From Burkholderiaceae bacterium (lineage in GTDB: Bacteria > Pseudomonadota > Gammaproteobacteria > Burkholderiales > Burkholderiaceae_C), in contig JAHCKM010000001.1 in NCBI GenBank assembly GCA_026125795.1, positions 1,364,001 through 1,428,000 of the forward strand: a DNA stretch of 64,000 nt. The letters run 5' to 3'. The position numbers and the translations under genes are program-made. Numbering within the stretch: the stretch's first letter is position 1; each line of letters begins with the position of its first letter. Positions 52,427 to 61,387 of this stretch are shown in pieces. The notes under the pieces were generated by a model that was given only the letters and a program-made list of their open reading frames with translations, made no database searches and was not told where the DNA came from.

Positions 52427-53236
52427 TCAACGAATCGATGCCTGGCGCTCGGCCCAGCGGCGGATGATGGCATGCAGCGCGTCGAGCCCGTCGGTCAGCG
52501 CGGCCGGCCCGGGCTGCAGGATCAGCGGCGACTTCACCTCGTGCAGCTCGCCGTTGCGCACCGCCGGCACGGCCGCGAATCCCGTGCGCGCGGCCACGAC
52601 CTCAGGCCTGAACTTCTTGCCGCACCACGAGCCGATGATGATGTCCGGCGCCGCGCGCACGATCTCTTGCGTGTCGGCGACGATGCGCTCGCGTGCCAGC
52701 CCGGACGCGGCGCGCTGCGGGAAAACGTCGTCGCCGCCGGCAACGCCGATCAGCTCGCTGACCCAGCGGATCGCGCTGATCGCCGGCTCGTCCCATTCCT
52801 CGAAGTACACGCGCGGCCGTCGCGCGAGCGTGGCCGCGCTCGCGCGCACGCCGTCGAGGTGCCGCTGCAGCGATGACACGTAGGCTTGTGCGCGATCCGC
52901 CGCGCCCACCATCGCTCCGAGCCGCAGCACGTAGCCCAGCGTCTGCTCGACCGAGCGATGGTTGGCGATCCACACCTCGACCCCGGCCTTGATCAGCGCC
53001 TGTGCGATGTCGGCCTGGATGTCGGAGAAGCCGATCGCGAGGTCCGGCTCGAGCTCCAGGATCTTCTGCAGCCGCGCGCTGGTGAACGCGCTGACCTTGG
53101 GCTTGTCCTGCCGCGCGCGCGGCGGGCGCACCGTGAAGCCCGAGATGCCGACGATGCGCCGCTCCTCGCCGAGCGCGTACAGCACCTCGGTGGGCTCTTC
53201 GGTCAGGCAGACGATGCGTTCGGGCAGCGCGGGCAT
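52427..53236 (-). CDS. BtuF-like cobalamin/metal-chelate-binding protein without signal peptide
   Basis: A 269-residue protein of the periplasmic class III binding-protein fold. ERIVCLTEEPTEVLYALGEE (about 6-25), IVGISGFTVRPPRARQDKPK, ILELEPDLAIGFSDIQADIA (about 60-79) and PDIIIGSWCGKKFRPEVVAA (about 199-218) are the usual blocks. No signal peptide precedes the first strand, so unless exported otherwise it is cytoplasmic, unlike classical BtuF. The ATG at 53236 is the best start; the one at 53296 adds an arginine-rich stretch that does not look like a signal either. No permease or ATPase gene is adjacent. Confidence 0.75.
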   Translation of the reverse strand: MPALPERIVCLTEEPTEVLYALGEERRIVGISGFTVRPPRARQDKPKVSAFTSARLQKILELEPDLAIGFSDIQADIAQALIKAGVEVWIANHRSVEQTLGYVLRLGAMVGAADRAQAYVSSLQRHLDGVRASAATLARRPRVYFEEWDEPAISAIRWVSELIGVAGGDDVFPQRAASGLARERIVADTQEIVRAAPDIIIGSWCGKKFRPEVVAARTGFAAVPAVRNGELHEVKSPLILQPGPAALTDGLDALHAIIRRWAERQASIR

Positions 53237-53296
53237 GGCGTGCAGCTTACGCGGCCTTTCGCGGCGCTGCAGGCGTGCATCGAGCCGGAGAGGCAT

Positions 53297-53959
53297 TCAG
53301 CTCGCACGAGCGCGCTTCACCGCCCGCAGGATGACGACGCCGCTGGCGCGATCGATCCTTGATGGATGCAGGTCATTGGCAACACCGTGGAACTGAAAGC
53401 GCAGGGCGCTGCCCAGCGCACGTGCATGGTCGCCCGGGTTGTGCAACCAGGGCCGGATGCTGATGAATCGCATCGCGCCCTGGCGCATCGGCCCTTCACG
53501 GGTTTGCGAGTCCTGCCCGGTGCAGGCGAAGGCACCGGTCCCTGCGCCATCGAGCATCGAGCCTGCGTCGGGGCTGGCCGACGCCGGCTCGCTGTCCACG
53601 TCGAGTCCGGGAAGTTCCAACCCGCGCAGCGTGAACCCGCAGGGGTAGGCGGTGGGTCCGTCGACCCACGCGCTGCAGCAGCCGCCAACTTCGATCGCGA
53701 CCAGATTGCCGAGCGCTGTCTTCAACTGCCACGCGCTGGCCACGGGGCCATCGGGCCCGCCGACGCGCCACTGTCCCTGCGAGAGATTCACCGTCACATG
53801 GCCCCACGACGGAGGCTCCTCGATCGCAAAGCGGTGCGTCAGCACCAGCGGGACGTTGTGCTCCTGTGCGGCGCCGTTGCCTCCAGCCGCGCCCAGCCAA
53901 CCGGCCAACAGCACGGAAACGATGCGGCGGAACCGCATGTTCGTCTGCTTCAGGGCCAT
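53297..53959 (-). CDS. secreted hypothetical protein
   Basis: A 220-residue protein of unknown family. The N-terminus (MRFRRIVSVLLAGWLGAAGG with AAQ after it) is a plausible Sec signal peptide when counted from an internal methionine at 53938. The mature part has a GGCCSAWVDG segment with a vicinal cysteine pair, a second cysteine in AYPCGFTLRGLELPG, a third in FACTGQDSQTREGP and a C-terminal basic stretch. Strand-rich pattern; possibly a periplasmic domain stabilised by disulphides. It overlaps or abuts the SDR stop, so it is likely in the same transcript. Confidence 0.55.
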   Translation of the reverse strand: MALKQTNMRFRRIVSVLLAGWLGAAGGNGAAQEHNVPLVLTHRFAIEEPPSWGHVTVNLSQGQWRVGGPDGPVASAWQLKTALGNLVAIEVGGCCSAWVDGPTAYPCGFTLRGLELPGLDVDSEPASASPDAGSMLDGAGTGAFACTGQDSQTREGPMRQGAMRFISIRPWLHNPGDHARALGSALRFQFHGVANDLHPSRIDRASGVVILRAVKRARAS

Positions 53960-53961
53960 GC

Positions 53962-54789
53962 TCAAGCCGGCATCTGCATGCGCTTGCGCAAGCTCTTGTC
54001 GAACGCTGACGCGGGCACGAAACGCCTGAGCAGACTGACGGTCGTGGCGTCGCGGCCGGCCGTGTACCGCAGGTGCGGCGTTGCGGTGGTGGCGGCGGTG
54101 ACGACGGTTGCGGCCACCACTTCCGGTGGGTCGGCCTTGGTCATCTCGTGGCGCAGCACGGCTTCGGCGTTGGCTCGCCCCGGCGCGTAATGCTCGCTCT
54201 TCTGGTCCGCCGCCAATGCGTTGCTCTCGAACGTGGTGCGCGTGTAGCCCGGCTCGACGAGAACGACCCTGATGCCCGATCCTCTGACCTCGTGATCGAG
54301 CGACTGCGAGTACCCCTCCACCGCGTGTTTGCTCGATGCATACAGCGTCAGGAATGGCGAGGGGATCAGGCCCATCACCGAACTGATGTTGACGATGCGT
54401 CCCGCGCGCTGCTGGCGCATCACCGGCAGCACGGCGTTCGTCATGCGAATCACGCCGAACACGTTGACGTCGAAGATGGACTTCGCCTGTTCGAGCGAAG
54501 ATTCCTCGGCGGCACCGACAAGTCCGACGCCGGCGTTGTTGACGAGAAGGTCAATGCGGCCGGTCTTTGCCAGCACCTCGCGCACCGCCGCGCCGACCGC
54601 TGCGTCGCTCGTCACGTCGCACGCCACGTATTCGACGCCGGTGATCGCGGCCGACGGGAGCTTGCGGTAAGTCCCGAATACCTGGTAGCCGGCGGCGTGA
54701 AGCGCGCGGGCCGTCGCTGCCCCGATGCCCGCGGTCGCCCCGGTGACGATGGCCACAGGCCGGTTTTGTTGCTTCTGAACTCTCGACAT
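53962..54789 (-). CDS. short-chain dehydrogenase/reductase
   Basis: A 275-residue classical SDR. Cofactor motif TGATAGIG (about 16-23), NNAG near 88-91, catalytic S-Y-K set in VNISSVMGLIPSPFLTLYAS SKHA (serine about 137, YASSK about 150-154) and a PGYTRT loop after strand 6. The D in VACDVTS suggests NADP use is not required. Substrate unknown. AGAGAG lies before the ATG at 54789. The TetR gene lies upstream on the same strand with an operator-like palindrome between them, indicating repression by TetR. Confidence 0.85.
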   Translation of the reverse strand: MSRVQKQQNRPVAIVTGATAGIGAATARALHAAGYQVFGTYRKLPSAAITGVEYVACDVTSDAAVGAAVREVLAKTGRIDLLVNNAGVGLVGAAEESSLEQAKSIFDVNVFGVIRMTNAVLPVMRQQRAGRIVNISSVMGLIPSPFLTLYASSKHAVEGYSQSLDHEVRGSGIRVVLVEPGYTRTTFESNALAADQKSEHYAPGRANAEAVLRHEMTKADPPEVVAATVVTAATTATPHLRYTAGRDATTVSLLRRFVPASAFDKSLRKRMQMPA

Positions 54790-54966
54790 CTTTGATCTCT
54801 CTTTCGTCTACATGGGTACCGCGGCGCCACTGAGTGATGGCAGCACCATGCCGACCGCCGCGCTGGTCAGCATCGATCCGGGCGACCAGGTTCCGAGGTG
54901 GTCGGCCGTGAGCCCGGCGGTCATCGATGCGGTGTTCACGCGGCCACCTACATTGACGAAACTGAC

Positions 54967-54982
54967 TATTATGATCATCATA
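54967..54982. promoter_or_regulatory. TetR operator candidate upstream of the SDR gene
   Basis: TATTATGATCATCATA is a 16-bp palindrome with one mismatched pair. It shares the 11-mer CATCATATTTG (54976-54986) with the second site at the TetR start (55619-55629). Strikingly AT-rich for this genome. Confidence 0.6.
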
Positions 54983-55018
54983 TTTGTGGACAAGCGAAAG
55001 GCCGCGGATCGAGCCGCT

Positions 55019-55612
55019 TCAGTGAGCGATCAGTCTTGCGCGTGCCGCTTCGAGCATCGAGGCGGACAGCTTCGGATCGTCGACGGCGCGCGCCAGCACG
55101 AGGGCGCCCACCATCGTGGCCGCGGCGACGAGCGCCCGCTCGTGCGCGCCGGGCTGGCCCCATCCGGGCGAATGGCGGCCGACGAGATCGATCATCTCCT
55201 TGATGCGTCGCGTCGCCGCACGCCGCACCTCGGGTGCCTGGCGTGCCATCTCGGAGCCCAGTGCGGCGACCGGGCAACCGCTCTCGGCGCGATCGAGGTG
55301 AGCCTTGGAAAGATAGGCTTTCACGAGTGCCTCGAAGGACTCCTTCGGCGGCGCTTGTGCGGCGAAACGCTCCAGCATGGCCACGCTCTGGGCGCCTGCG
55401 CGATCGGCGGCCTCCGCCAACATCGCCTCACGAGAGTCGAAGTGGGCGTAGAAGCCGCCGTGCGTCAATCCGGCCTCTTTCATGATGTCGGCCACGCCAG
55501 TGCCGCCATAGCCGCTGCGCCGAATGGCGCGGGCGGCGGCCTCGACGATGCGCTCGTGCGAGGCTTCCTTGCGGCTTTGGGCGATTCGTCTCGAGGGTCT
55601 TCCGCCGTTCAT
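55019..55612 (-). CDS. TetR-family transcriptional regulator
   Basis: A 197-residue TetR protein. The N-terminal helix-turn-helix is EASHERIVEAAARAIRRSGY, then GTGVADIMKEAGLTHGGFYAHFDSREAM (about 35-62), very close to the TetR consensus. C-terminal ligand domain begins LAEAADRAG; SKAHLDRAESGCPVAALGSE (about 104-123) is typical of the AcrR_C7 (FVR/NemR-like) branch, which senses electrophiles through a cysteine, here in GCPV. Starts at 55612, 55621 and 55624 are all possible; a palindrome covers them, implying autorepression. Confidence 0.85.
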   Translation of the reverse strand: MNGGRPSRRIAQSRKEASHERIVEAAARAIRRSGYGGTGVADIMKEAGLTHGGFYAHFDSREAMLAEAADRAGAQSVAMLERFAAQAPPKESFEALVKAYLSKAHLDRAESGCPVAALGSEMARQAPEVRRAATRRIKEMIDLVGRHSPGWGQPGAHERALVAAATMVGALVLARAVDDPKLSASMLEAARARLIAH

Positions 55613-55624
55613 GATGAGCATCAT
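55611..55624. promoter_or_regulatory. TetR operator candidate over the tetR start codon
   Basis: ATGATGAGCATCAT is a palindrome (central AG excepted) that includes the possible start codons of the TetR gene and is followed by the CATCATATTTG 11-mer shared with the site at 54967. Confidence 0.6.
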
Positions 55625-55852
55625 ATTTGGACCAGCGCACAAGCGCAAGGTCCGTTCATGCGGTAGCAGGCGATGCCGCCCCTGCCATGAGCAAAAGGAG
55701 GCGGTGCTGCCGCCGATGCGACAGCAGCCGGTCTTCGAAAGACCTTTGGCCTGAACTGATCGTGTCGCTCCAGTCTTCAGGACCTCGTGGAGCACTCGGA
55801 TGATCCTCAGCGCCCGCCGGCGCTCACCCGCCTCACCGGTGCGTAGCCCAGC

Positions 55853-56539
55853 TCACCCGCGCCGCGCATCCGACGGCAGCGCCACGCCTCGCGCATCGAG
55901 CACCTTCGCCACGCTGCCGCGCGTGACCGCGCCGATCACCAGCTCGTTGACGCCGGCCAGGCCGGCGCGCACGCGGTCGGTGGCGCTGAGCTCGGGCGCG
56001 GCCAGCACCAGCACCGGCTTGGTCGTGCCGGGCAGACGGCTGCTCTCGCGCACGCGGTGGCACAGGTCGATGGCGTCGCCGCCGTCGGGCTCCTTGGCGG
56101 CCGCACTGACGAACACCGCCACGAACGGCCACGGCGCGGGCAGCGGCGGTGGCACGCTGGCCACCACCAGCTCGAAGCCGAACGCCTGCAGCTGTTCGCA
56201 CAGCTCGCCGCACGATGCCGGCTCGCCGTCGAGCACCAGCACCTTCGGCCCCGCCGCGGGCGCCGGCGCGGGCGAATCGTCGCGCACGCGGTCGCGGCGC
56301 ACCTGCGCGCGGCGCGCGGCACGCTCGGCCGCCTTGTCGGCCTCCGGGTCGCCGAGGTAGGGCGCTGCTCGCGCATCGGGGTCGGACACGATCAGGCCGT
56401 CGTCGATGGGCGCCGCTGGCGCCGCGGGCGCCGGCGGCAGCGCCACATCGCGCAGCGTCAGCACCAGCGGGGTGTCTGTGGGTGCAGGGGCGGCGTCGCC
56501 AGCGCTCGCACCGCTGCCATCGGGCCGCTTGTCTTGCAT
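55853..56539 (-). CDS. degenerate response-regulator receiver protein
   Basis: A 228-residue protein. The first 120 residues are low-complexity (alanine/proline/aspartate rich linker). About residues 120-225 follow the CheY-like pattern: KVLVLDGEPASCGELCEQLQ (strand 1, helix 1), FELVVASVP, PFVAVFVS, PVLVLAAPELSATDRVRAGL and VNELVIGAVTRGSVAKVL. The phosphate-accepting aspartate at the end of strand 3 is replaced in VFVSAAA and the KP lysine after strand 5 is missing, so it is a pseudo-receiver that cannot be phosphorylated in the usual way. Possibly a protein-interaction or PilZ-like adaptor. Transcribed behind the M20 gene with a 22-bp gap. Confidence 0.6.
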   Translation of the reverse strand: MQDKRPDGSGASAGDAAPAPTDTPLVLTLRDVALPPAPAAPAAPIDDGLIVSDPDARAAPYLGDPEADKAAERAARRAQVRRDRVRDDSPAPAPAAGPKVLVLDGEPASCGELCEQLQAFGFELVVASVPPPLPAPWPFVAVFVSAAAKEPDGGDAIDLCHRVRESSRLPGTTKPVLVLAAPELSATDRVRAGLAGVNELVIGAVTRGSVAKVLDARGVALPSDARRG

Positions 56540-56561
56540 CGCTGCGCCGGTGGCCGGTGGC

Positions 56562-57755
56562 TCAGCCCTGGGGCTTGAGGTAGGTCTCCGCCACGCGCAC
56601 CCAGTAGCTGGCGCCGGTGGGTAGCACGCGGTCGTTGAAGTCGTAGCCCGGGTTGTGCACCATGCAGCCGCCGCTTTCGCCGACGCCGTTGCCGATGAAC
56701 ACATAGCAGCCCGGCACCTGCTCGAGGAAGAAGGCGAAGTCTTCGCTGCCGGTCACCGGCTCGGCGTCGGCCACCAGGCCCTCGGGGCCGAGCCAGTCGG
56801 TGACCACCTGCCGGCAGAACGCGGTTTCCTTCGCGTGGTTGTGCAGCATCGGGTAGCGGCGCTGGTACTCCACCTGCGCCGTCGCGCCGTACACCGCGGC
56901 CTGCGTCTGCGCAATCTCGGTGATGCGCTGCTGCAGCAGGTCGCGCACCTGCGGCTTGTAGGCGCGCACGGTGAGCTTGAGCTGCGCCTCGCCGGGGATC
57001 ACGTTGGGCGCGTCGCCGGCGTGGAAGGCGCCGACGGTGACCACGCCCATCTCGAGCGGCGCCACGTTGCGCGACACGACGGTCTGCAGCGCCATCACGA
57101 TGCTGGAGGCAGCGACCACCGGGTCCACCGAGGTGTGCGGCATCGCGCCGTGGCTGCCCTTGCCGCGCACGGTGATGATGCAGGTGTCGGAGCTGGCGAG
57201 CGCGAAGCCCGGGACGATCGCAAAACGGCCCTCGGCGGTGCCCGGCATGTTGTGCATGCCGAACATCGCCTCGCAGGGGAACAGCTTCAGGAAGCCGTCG
57301 TCGAGCATGCGCTTGGCGCCGGCCAGGCCTTCCTCCGCGGGCTGGAACACCAGGTGCAGGTGGCCGTCGAAGCGGCGCGTCGCGGCCAGGTGGCGCGCCG
57401 CCGCCAGCAGCATCGCGGTGTGGCCGTCGTGGCCGCACGCATGCATCTTGCCGAGCACCTTGCTGGCCCACGGCTTGTTGCTGGTCTCGGCGATCGGCAG
57501 CGCATCCATGTCGGCGCGCAGGCCGATGTGGCGCCCGGAGGTGCCCACGCGCAGCGTGCCCACCACGCCGGTGCCGCCGAGGCCGCGGTGCACCTGGTAG
57601 CCCCAGCGCTCCAGGCGCTCGGCCACCAGCTGCGCGGTGGCGTGTTCCTCGTAGGCGAGCTCCGGGTTGGCGTGGATCTGGCGCCGGATGGCGACCATCT
57701 CGTCTTCGTGCTCGCGGATGGCGTCGAGCGCGGGCAGCGGCAGCGGGGCGTTCAT
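56562..57755 (-). CDS. M20-family amidohydrolase (hippurate hydrolase type)
   Basis: A 397-residue metallopeptidase-fold amidohydrolase. LRADMDALPI (metal-adjacent aspartate), MHACGHDGHTAMLL (about 108-121), the catalytic QPAEEGLAGA (about 137-146), MHNMPGTAEG and the C-terminal GSEDFAFFLEQVPG with histidine in MVHNPGYDFND are all present, giving a full bimetal site. Members split N-acyl amino acids such as hippurate or indole-3-acetyl-amino acids. No signal peptide; cytoplasmic. The ATG at 57755 is the family start. The downstream receiver-like gene is probably co-transcribed. Confidence 0.88.
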   Translation of the reverse strand: MNAPLPLPALDAIREHEDEMVAIRRQIHANPELAYEEHATAQLVAERLERWGYQVHRGLGGTGVVGTLRVGTSGRHIGLRADMDALPIAETSNKPWASKVLGKMHACGHDGHTAMLLAAARHLAATRRFDGHLHLVFQPAEEGLAGAKRMLDDGFLKLFPCEAMFGMHNMPGTAEGRFAIVPGFALASSDTCIITVRGKGSHGAMPHTSVDPVVAASSIVMALQTVVSRNVAPLEMGVVTVGAFHAGDAPNVIPGEAQLKLTVRAYKPQVRDLLQQRITEIAQTQAAVYGATAQVEYQRRYPMLHNHAKETAFCRQVVTDWLGPEGLVADAEPVTGSEDFAFFLEQVPGCYVFIGNGVGESGGCMVHNPGYDFNDRVLPTGASYWVRVAETYLKPQG

Positions 57756-57870
57756 CGGATGCGACCTTTCGGGCGAGTGGGGGAAAGCTCAGCGGCTGGC
57801 GGCGACCATCGCAGCGCGCGCATGCCGGAGCTTACGCGACCGCCGTGCGCTCACGCCCGCGCCCGCACTC

Positions 57871-60585
57871 CTAGCTCTCTCGTCGAACGTACAGCACCGC
57901 ATCCAGCGTGGACAGCAACTGCGCGATCGGCAGCGGCTTGGTCAGATAGCCGTCCATTCCGGCGGCAAGCGCTGCGGTAATGTCGTCGGGCATGGCGTCG
58001 GCGGACAGGGCGATGCATGGCACCCGACGTCCCGGTTGGCTGCGCAGCGCGCGCAGCACGTCGGGGCCGCGCATGTCCGGCAGCGACATGTCCACCAGCA
58101 CCAGATCGAAGTTGCCGGCCAGCGCTGCCTCGATGCCGGACTTTCCGTCGGTGGCCAGCGTCAGCTCGACCCCGGGCCGGAACCCGAAGCAGGCCTGCAT
58201 TAGCACCCGGTTGACCTCGTCGTCCTCGATGTACAGCACGCGGCCGCTGACATCGCTGCGGGCGGCGATCGGCTGAGGCGCCGCCGCCGGGCGGGGCGCC
58301 GCGGCACCGGGCTGCGCAACCAGCAGATCGACCATGAACTCGCTGCCGCGTCCGGCCTCGCTGTGCACCGACAACCTGCCGCCCATCAATTCCACCAGGC
58401 TGCGCGTGATCACCAGTCCGATGCCCGTGCCCTGCACGCGCGAAGATTCGCGACCGAGGCGGTTGAACGGCTGGAACAGCCGGCGCAGTTGCGCGGGCGT
58501 CATGCCGGCACCATCGTCGATCACCGACAGTCGCACCCACTCGCCCAACGGCGCCAACCGCAGCGTGACCATGCCACCGGCGCGGTTGTACTTGATCGCG
58601 TTGGACAACAGATTCGCCAGCACCTGGCGCAGCCGCGTGCGATCGCCGCGCACCGGCCGCACGGGGGTCGCCGGTAACTCGAGTGTCAGGCGCACGCCAA
58701 CGCGCAGGGCGTCGCCACGCAGATCATCGATGGCATGGTGCACGATCTCCTGCAGGTCGAGGTCCTCCAGTTGCAGCTTCATGGCGCCGGCTTCGATGCG
58801 CGACAGGTCCAGCAGGTCGTCGATCAGCGCCAGCAGGTGGTGTCCGGCGTTGTGGATGTGCTCGAGCTTGGCATTCTGGGCAGGCTCGAGCGGGTGCTGA
58901 GAGTCGACCTGCAGCAGCTCCGAGAAGCCGAGGTTCGCATTCAGCGGCGTGCGCAGCTCGTGGCTCATGCGCGAGACGAACTCGCTCTTCGCTCGATTGG
59001 AGCGCTCCGCCACTTCTTTGGCGCGCAGCGCTTCTTCGGTCGCTTTGCGCTGTCCGATGTCGCGCACCAGGCCAAGGAACTGCCCGTCGGGCAGCATGCG
59101 GCCGCTGATCTCGGCCAGCATCGCCGAGCCGTCCTTGCGTCGCATGCGCCGTTCGGCCAGCAGCGGCTCGCCGCTGCGCAGCCGCTCGTGCTGCAGCGGC
59201 CTGGCCTGCAGGTCATCGGCATCGACGATGTCGTCCATGCGCATCGACAGGATCTCGTCGCGCGTGTACCCGAGCATGCGGCACCCGGCATCGTTGACCT
59301 CGGTGTAGCGGCCATCGGCGGCCGCGATGAAGATCCCGTCGGAGGCTTGTTGGACCAGGCTTCGGTACTTGATCTCGCTTTGTTCGAGCGCCTGCTCCGC
59401 GCGCTTGGCGCTCGTGAGATCGCGGCTCACCAGCATCAGCCCACGCCGGCCGCCGAGATCGAGCGCACGGCAGGTCAGCTCGAGCCACGCCTGCTTGCCG
59501 AAGCTGGTGACCACCGGCCCGTCAAGGGTCAGCTGCACGTCGCTGTCCAGTGCTCGCTGCGCGAGGTCGTACAGCCCGCTGCGCTTCCACGAGTCGAGGT
59601 GGTGGTAGTTCTGGCTCAGCACCTGCGACAGTGAGGCGCCGATGTCGCGTGCCATCGCCGGATTGGCGGCCACGCAATTGCCGTTCTCGTCGTAGATGCA
59701 GATTCCGAACGGCGCGATCTCGATGATGTGCCGGTTGAGCTGCCGCTCCCCCTCGAGCTCGCGCTCGCGGGCCCTGCGCTCGGTGATGTCGGAGAAGCTG
59801 GTGACCACCCCCGTCACGGCCTGATGGGTGTCAAGCAGCGGCTCGGAATTGATGGAGATCCAGGACAGCGTGCCGTCGGGTTTGTGCACCCCCATGACGT
59901 CGTCGCGCGAAGCTTGACCGGTGCGCAGCGTGCGCATGGCGGGATGCGCATCGCCGGGAAACGGGCTGCCATCCTCGTGGACCGCTCGCCAGCGCGGATC
60001 GATCGACGTGCGGCCGAGCATCTGATCGGCATCGAGTCCGAGAATCTTGCAGGCGGCCGGGTTGCACTCGAGGATGCGGCCCGCGCTGTCCTGCACGACG
60101 ACGCCCTCGGCCAAGGCATCGAACACACTGCGCAGCTGTTGCCGCGTGGTGTCGAGAGCGCTTTCGATCTGCTTGCGCTGCGCCACCGGACGCGCCACGA
60201 CGACCGCCCGCAGCGTCTCGCCGTGACCGATGGCCACGCCCGAGGCCTCCACCTCCACCAGCGAACCATCGCGGCGCTGCAGACGGAACTCCCGCCAGCG
60301 GGTGCTGCTGCGGGCCGGGTCCATGGTCGCCAGCCTGCGGCGCGTGTCGTCAGCCACATCAGGGGGCAGGAACTCGCAGACATCGCGTCCGCGCAGATCC
60401 AGATCTTCAGCCTCGCGGTCCAGCAGGCGAGCCATGGCGCCGTTCGCGTGGTCGATGCGTCCCTCGCTGTCGAGGACCCAGATGCCATCGAGCGACAGCG
60501 CCAGCAGCGCGCTGTAGCGGGCTTCGGCACCGTCGAGCGACGCGTGCGGCGTGGTCAGCGGCGGTGACCCCGTTGCCATGGCCAT
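57871..60585 (-). CDS. multi-PAS hybrid sensor histidine kinase
   Basis: A 904-residue soluble hybrid kinase with no transmembrane segment. Four PAS/PAC modules span about residues 20-140, 143-270, 280-400 and 403-525. HisKA has the phosphoacceptor H542 in SRMSHELRTPLN. The HATPase part has ANLLSNAIKYN, VIDDGAGM and GTGIGLVI. A C-terminal receiver has the phosphate-accepting D832 in LVLVDMSLPDMRG and K in YLTKPLP. The phosphate could pass from H542 to D832 and on to another protein. A cytoplasmic signal (redox, ligand or light) is likely, but no cofactor residues stand out. No cognate regulator gene lies next to it. Confidence 0.9.
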   Translation of the reverse strand: MAMATGSPPLTTPHASLDGAEARYSALLALSLDGIWVLDSEGRIDHANGAMARLLDREAEDLDLRGRDVCEFLPPDVADDTRRRLATMDPARSSTRWREFRLQRRDGSLVEVEASGVAIGHGETLRAVVVARPVAQRKQIESALDTTRQQLRSVFDALAEGVVVQDSAGRILECNPAACKILGLDADQMLGRTSIDPRWRAVHEDGSPFPGDAHPAMRTLRTGQASRDDVMGVHKPDGTLSWISINSEPLLDTHQAVTGVVTSFSDITERRARERELEGERQLNRHIIEIAPFGICIYDENGNCVAANPAMARDIGASLSQVLSQNYHHLDSWKRSGLYDLAQRALDSDVQLTLDGPVVTSFGKQAWLELTCRALDLGGRRGLMLVSRDLTSAKRAEQALEQSEIKYRSLVQQASDGIFIAAADGRYTEVNDAGCRMLGYTRDEILSMRMDDIVDADDLQARPLQHERLRSGEPLLAERRMRRKDGSAMLAEISGRMLPDGQFLGLVRDIGQRKATEEALRAKEVAERSNRAKSEFVSRMSHELRTPLNANLGFSELLQVDSQHPLEPAQNAKLEHIHNAGHHLLALIDDLLDLSRIEAGAMKLQLEDLDLQEIVHHAIDDLRGDALRVGVRLTLELPATPVRPVRGDRTRLRQVLANLLSNAIKYNRAGGMVTLRLAPLGEWVRLSVIDDGAGMTPAQLRRLFQPFNRLGRESSRVQGTGIGLVITRSLVELMGGRLSVHSEAGRGSEFMVDLLVAQPGAAAPRPAAAPQPIAARSDVSGRVLYIEDDEVNRVLMQACFGFRPGVELTLATDGKSGIEAALAGNFDLVLVDMSLPDMRGPDVLRALRSQPGRRVPCIALSADAMPDDITAALAAGMDGYLTKPLPIAQLLSTLDAVLYVRRES

Positions 60586-60590
60586 GCACG

Positions 60591-61133
60591 CTACAAGCCC
60601 GCCGGCAGCTTGGAGGCCATCATCCGCCTGCGGTCCAGCGTGCGCCCGTCGACGACGAACGTCCCGTCACCGACCGCGTGGAGGGTTCGCTTCTCGGCGC
60701 GCCCGGAGTCCAGGTACGCAGCCAAGCCCTGCAGCACGACGATGTTGTGCCGCCGGACCCTGTCGACGACCTTGCACTCGATGTTGGCAAGGCACTCCTG
60801 AATCAGAGGGGCGTTGACGATCTTGCCTTGCACGGGCGTCAGCTTGAATCTGGCGAACTTGTCGGTATCGGCTCCGGAGCAGGTGCCGATGCCGATCACG
60901 CGATCCAGCAGGTCCACGGTCGGAATCGCGACCACGCACTCCCGCGTCTTCATCAACGCCGTGAAGGTATGGTTCCAAGCGCCCGTGGTGATGGCGAACA
61001 CCGGGGTGAAGTCGACCACCATCGTCCACGAGAGCGTCATGACGTTGTTCTTCTGCCCGTCATGGGTCGTGACGAGGACCACGGGACCCGGCTCGAGCAA
61101 GGTAAAGGCCCTGCCGAGTTTCAGCTTGCGCAC
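60591..61133 (-). CDS. flavin reductase family protein
   Basis: A 180-residue flavin-binding split-barrel protein. FTLLEPGPVVLVTTHDGQKN (about 11-30), NVMTLSWTMVVDFTPVFAIT (about 30-49), then RECVVAIPTVDLLDRVIGIG (about 65-84) and SGADTDKFARFKLTP are standard for the flavin-reductase domain that supplies reduced FMN/FAD to monooxygenases or acts as an NADH:flavin oxidoreductase. The GTG at 61133 has GAGGGGAG 8 bases upstream and is preferred over longer starts. No monooxygenase gene is adjacent. It starts downstream of the histidine kinase stop's opposite end, with only 5 bp between this gene's stop and the kinase start. Confidence 0.85.
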   Translation of the reverse strand: MRKLKLGRAFTLLEPGPVVLVTTHDGQKNNVMTLSWTMVVDFTPVFAITTGAWNHTFTALMKTRECVVAIPTVDLLDRVIGIGTCSGADTDKFARFKLTPVQGKIVNAPLIQECLANIECKVVDRVRRHNIVVLQGLAAYLDSGRAEKRTLHAVGDGTFVVDGRTLDRRRMMASKLPAGL

Positions 61134-61387
61134 GACAGTCTCCCCTCGATTCGTTTCGCGGTCCGATCCATTCGGTGCTTGGGATCGGCGATCGGTCCAC
61201 TTACAGGTTAGCTCGCGCGCGGAACGCTCCGGGGTGCCGGCTTGCTTTCCGGCGCGTCGGCGCTTGCGCGAGCGCAAATGCGGTGCAGGTTCGGTGGCTA
61301 TCCTGCCCAAGCGAGGCTTCACTGAGGCGGATTTTGACGGTCCCGCCGATCGAGGAGCCAGATAGAAGGGGTTGTCGAGGTGGGAGC

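Noticed and set aside
54808-54993. A 61-residue minus-strand frame between TetR and SDR genes ending 18 bp before the SDR start
   Set aside because: It has no ribosome site, its start covers the AT-rich operator, and the sequence has no domain-like pattern. Likely a chance frame.
61175-61387. ATG at 61175 as start of the GGDEF gene
   Set aside because: The 71 added residues are arginine/cysteine-rich and overlap the likely promoter of the divergent flavin reductase; the TTG at 61388 with GGGAG fits better.
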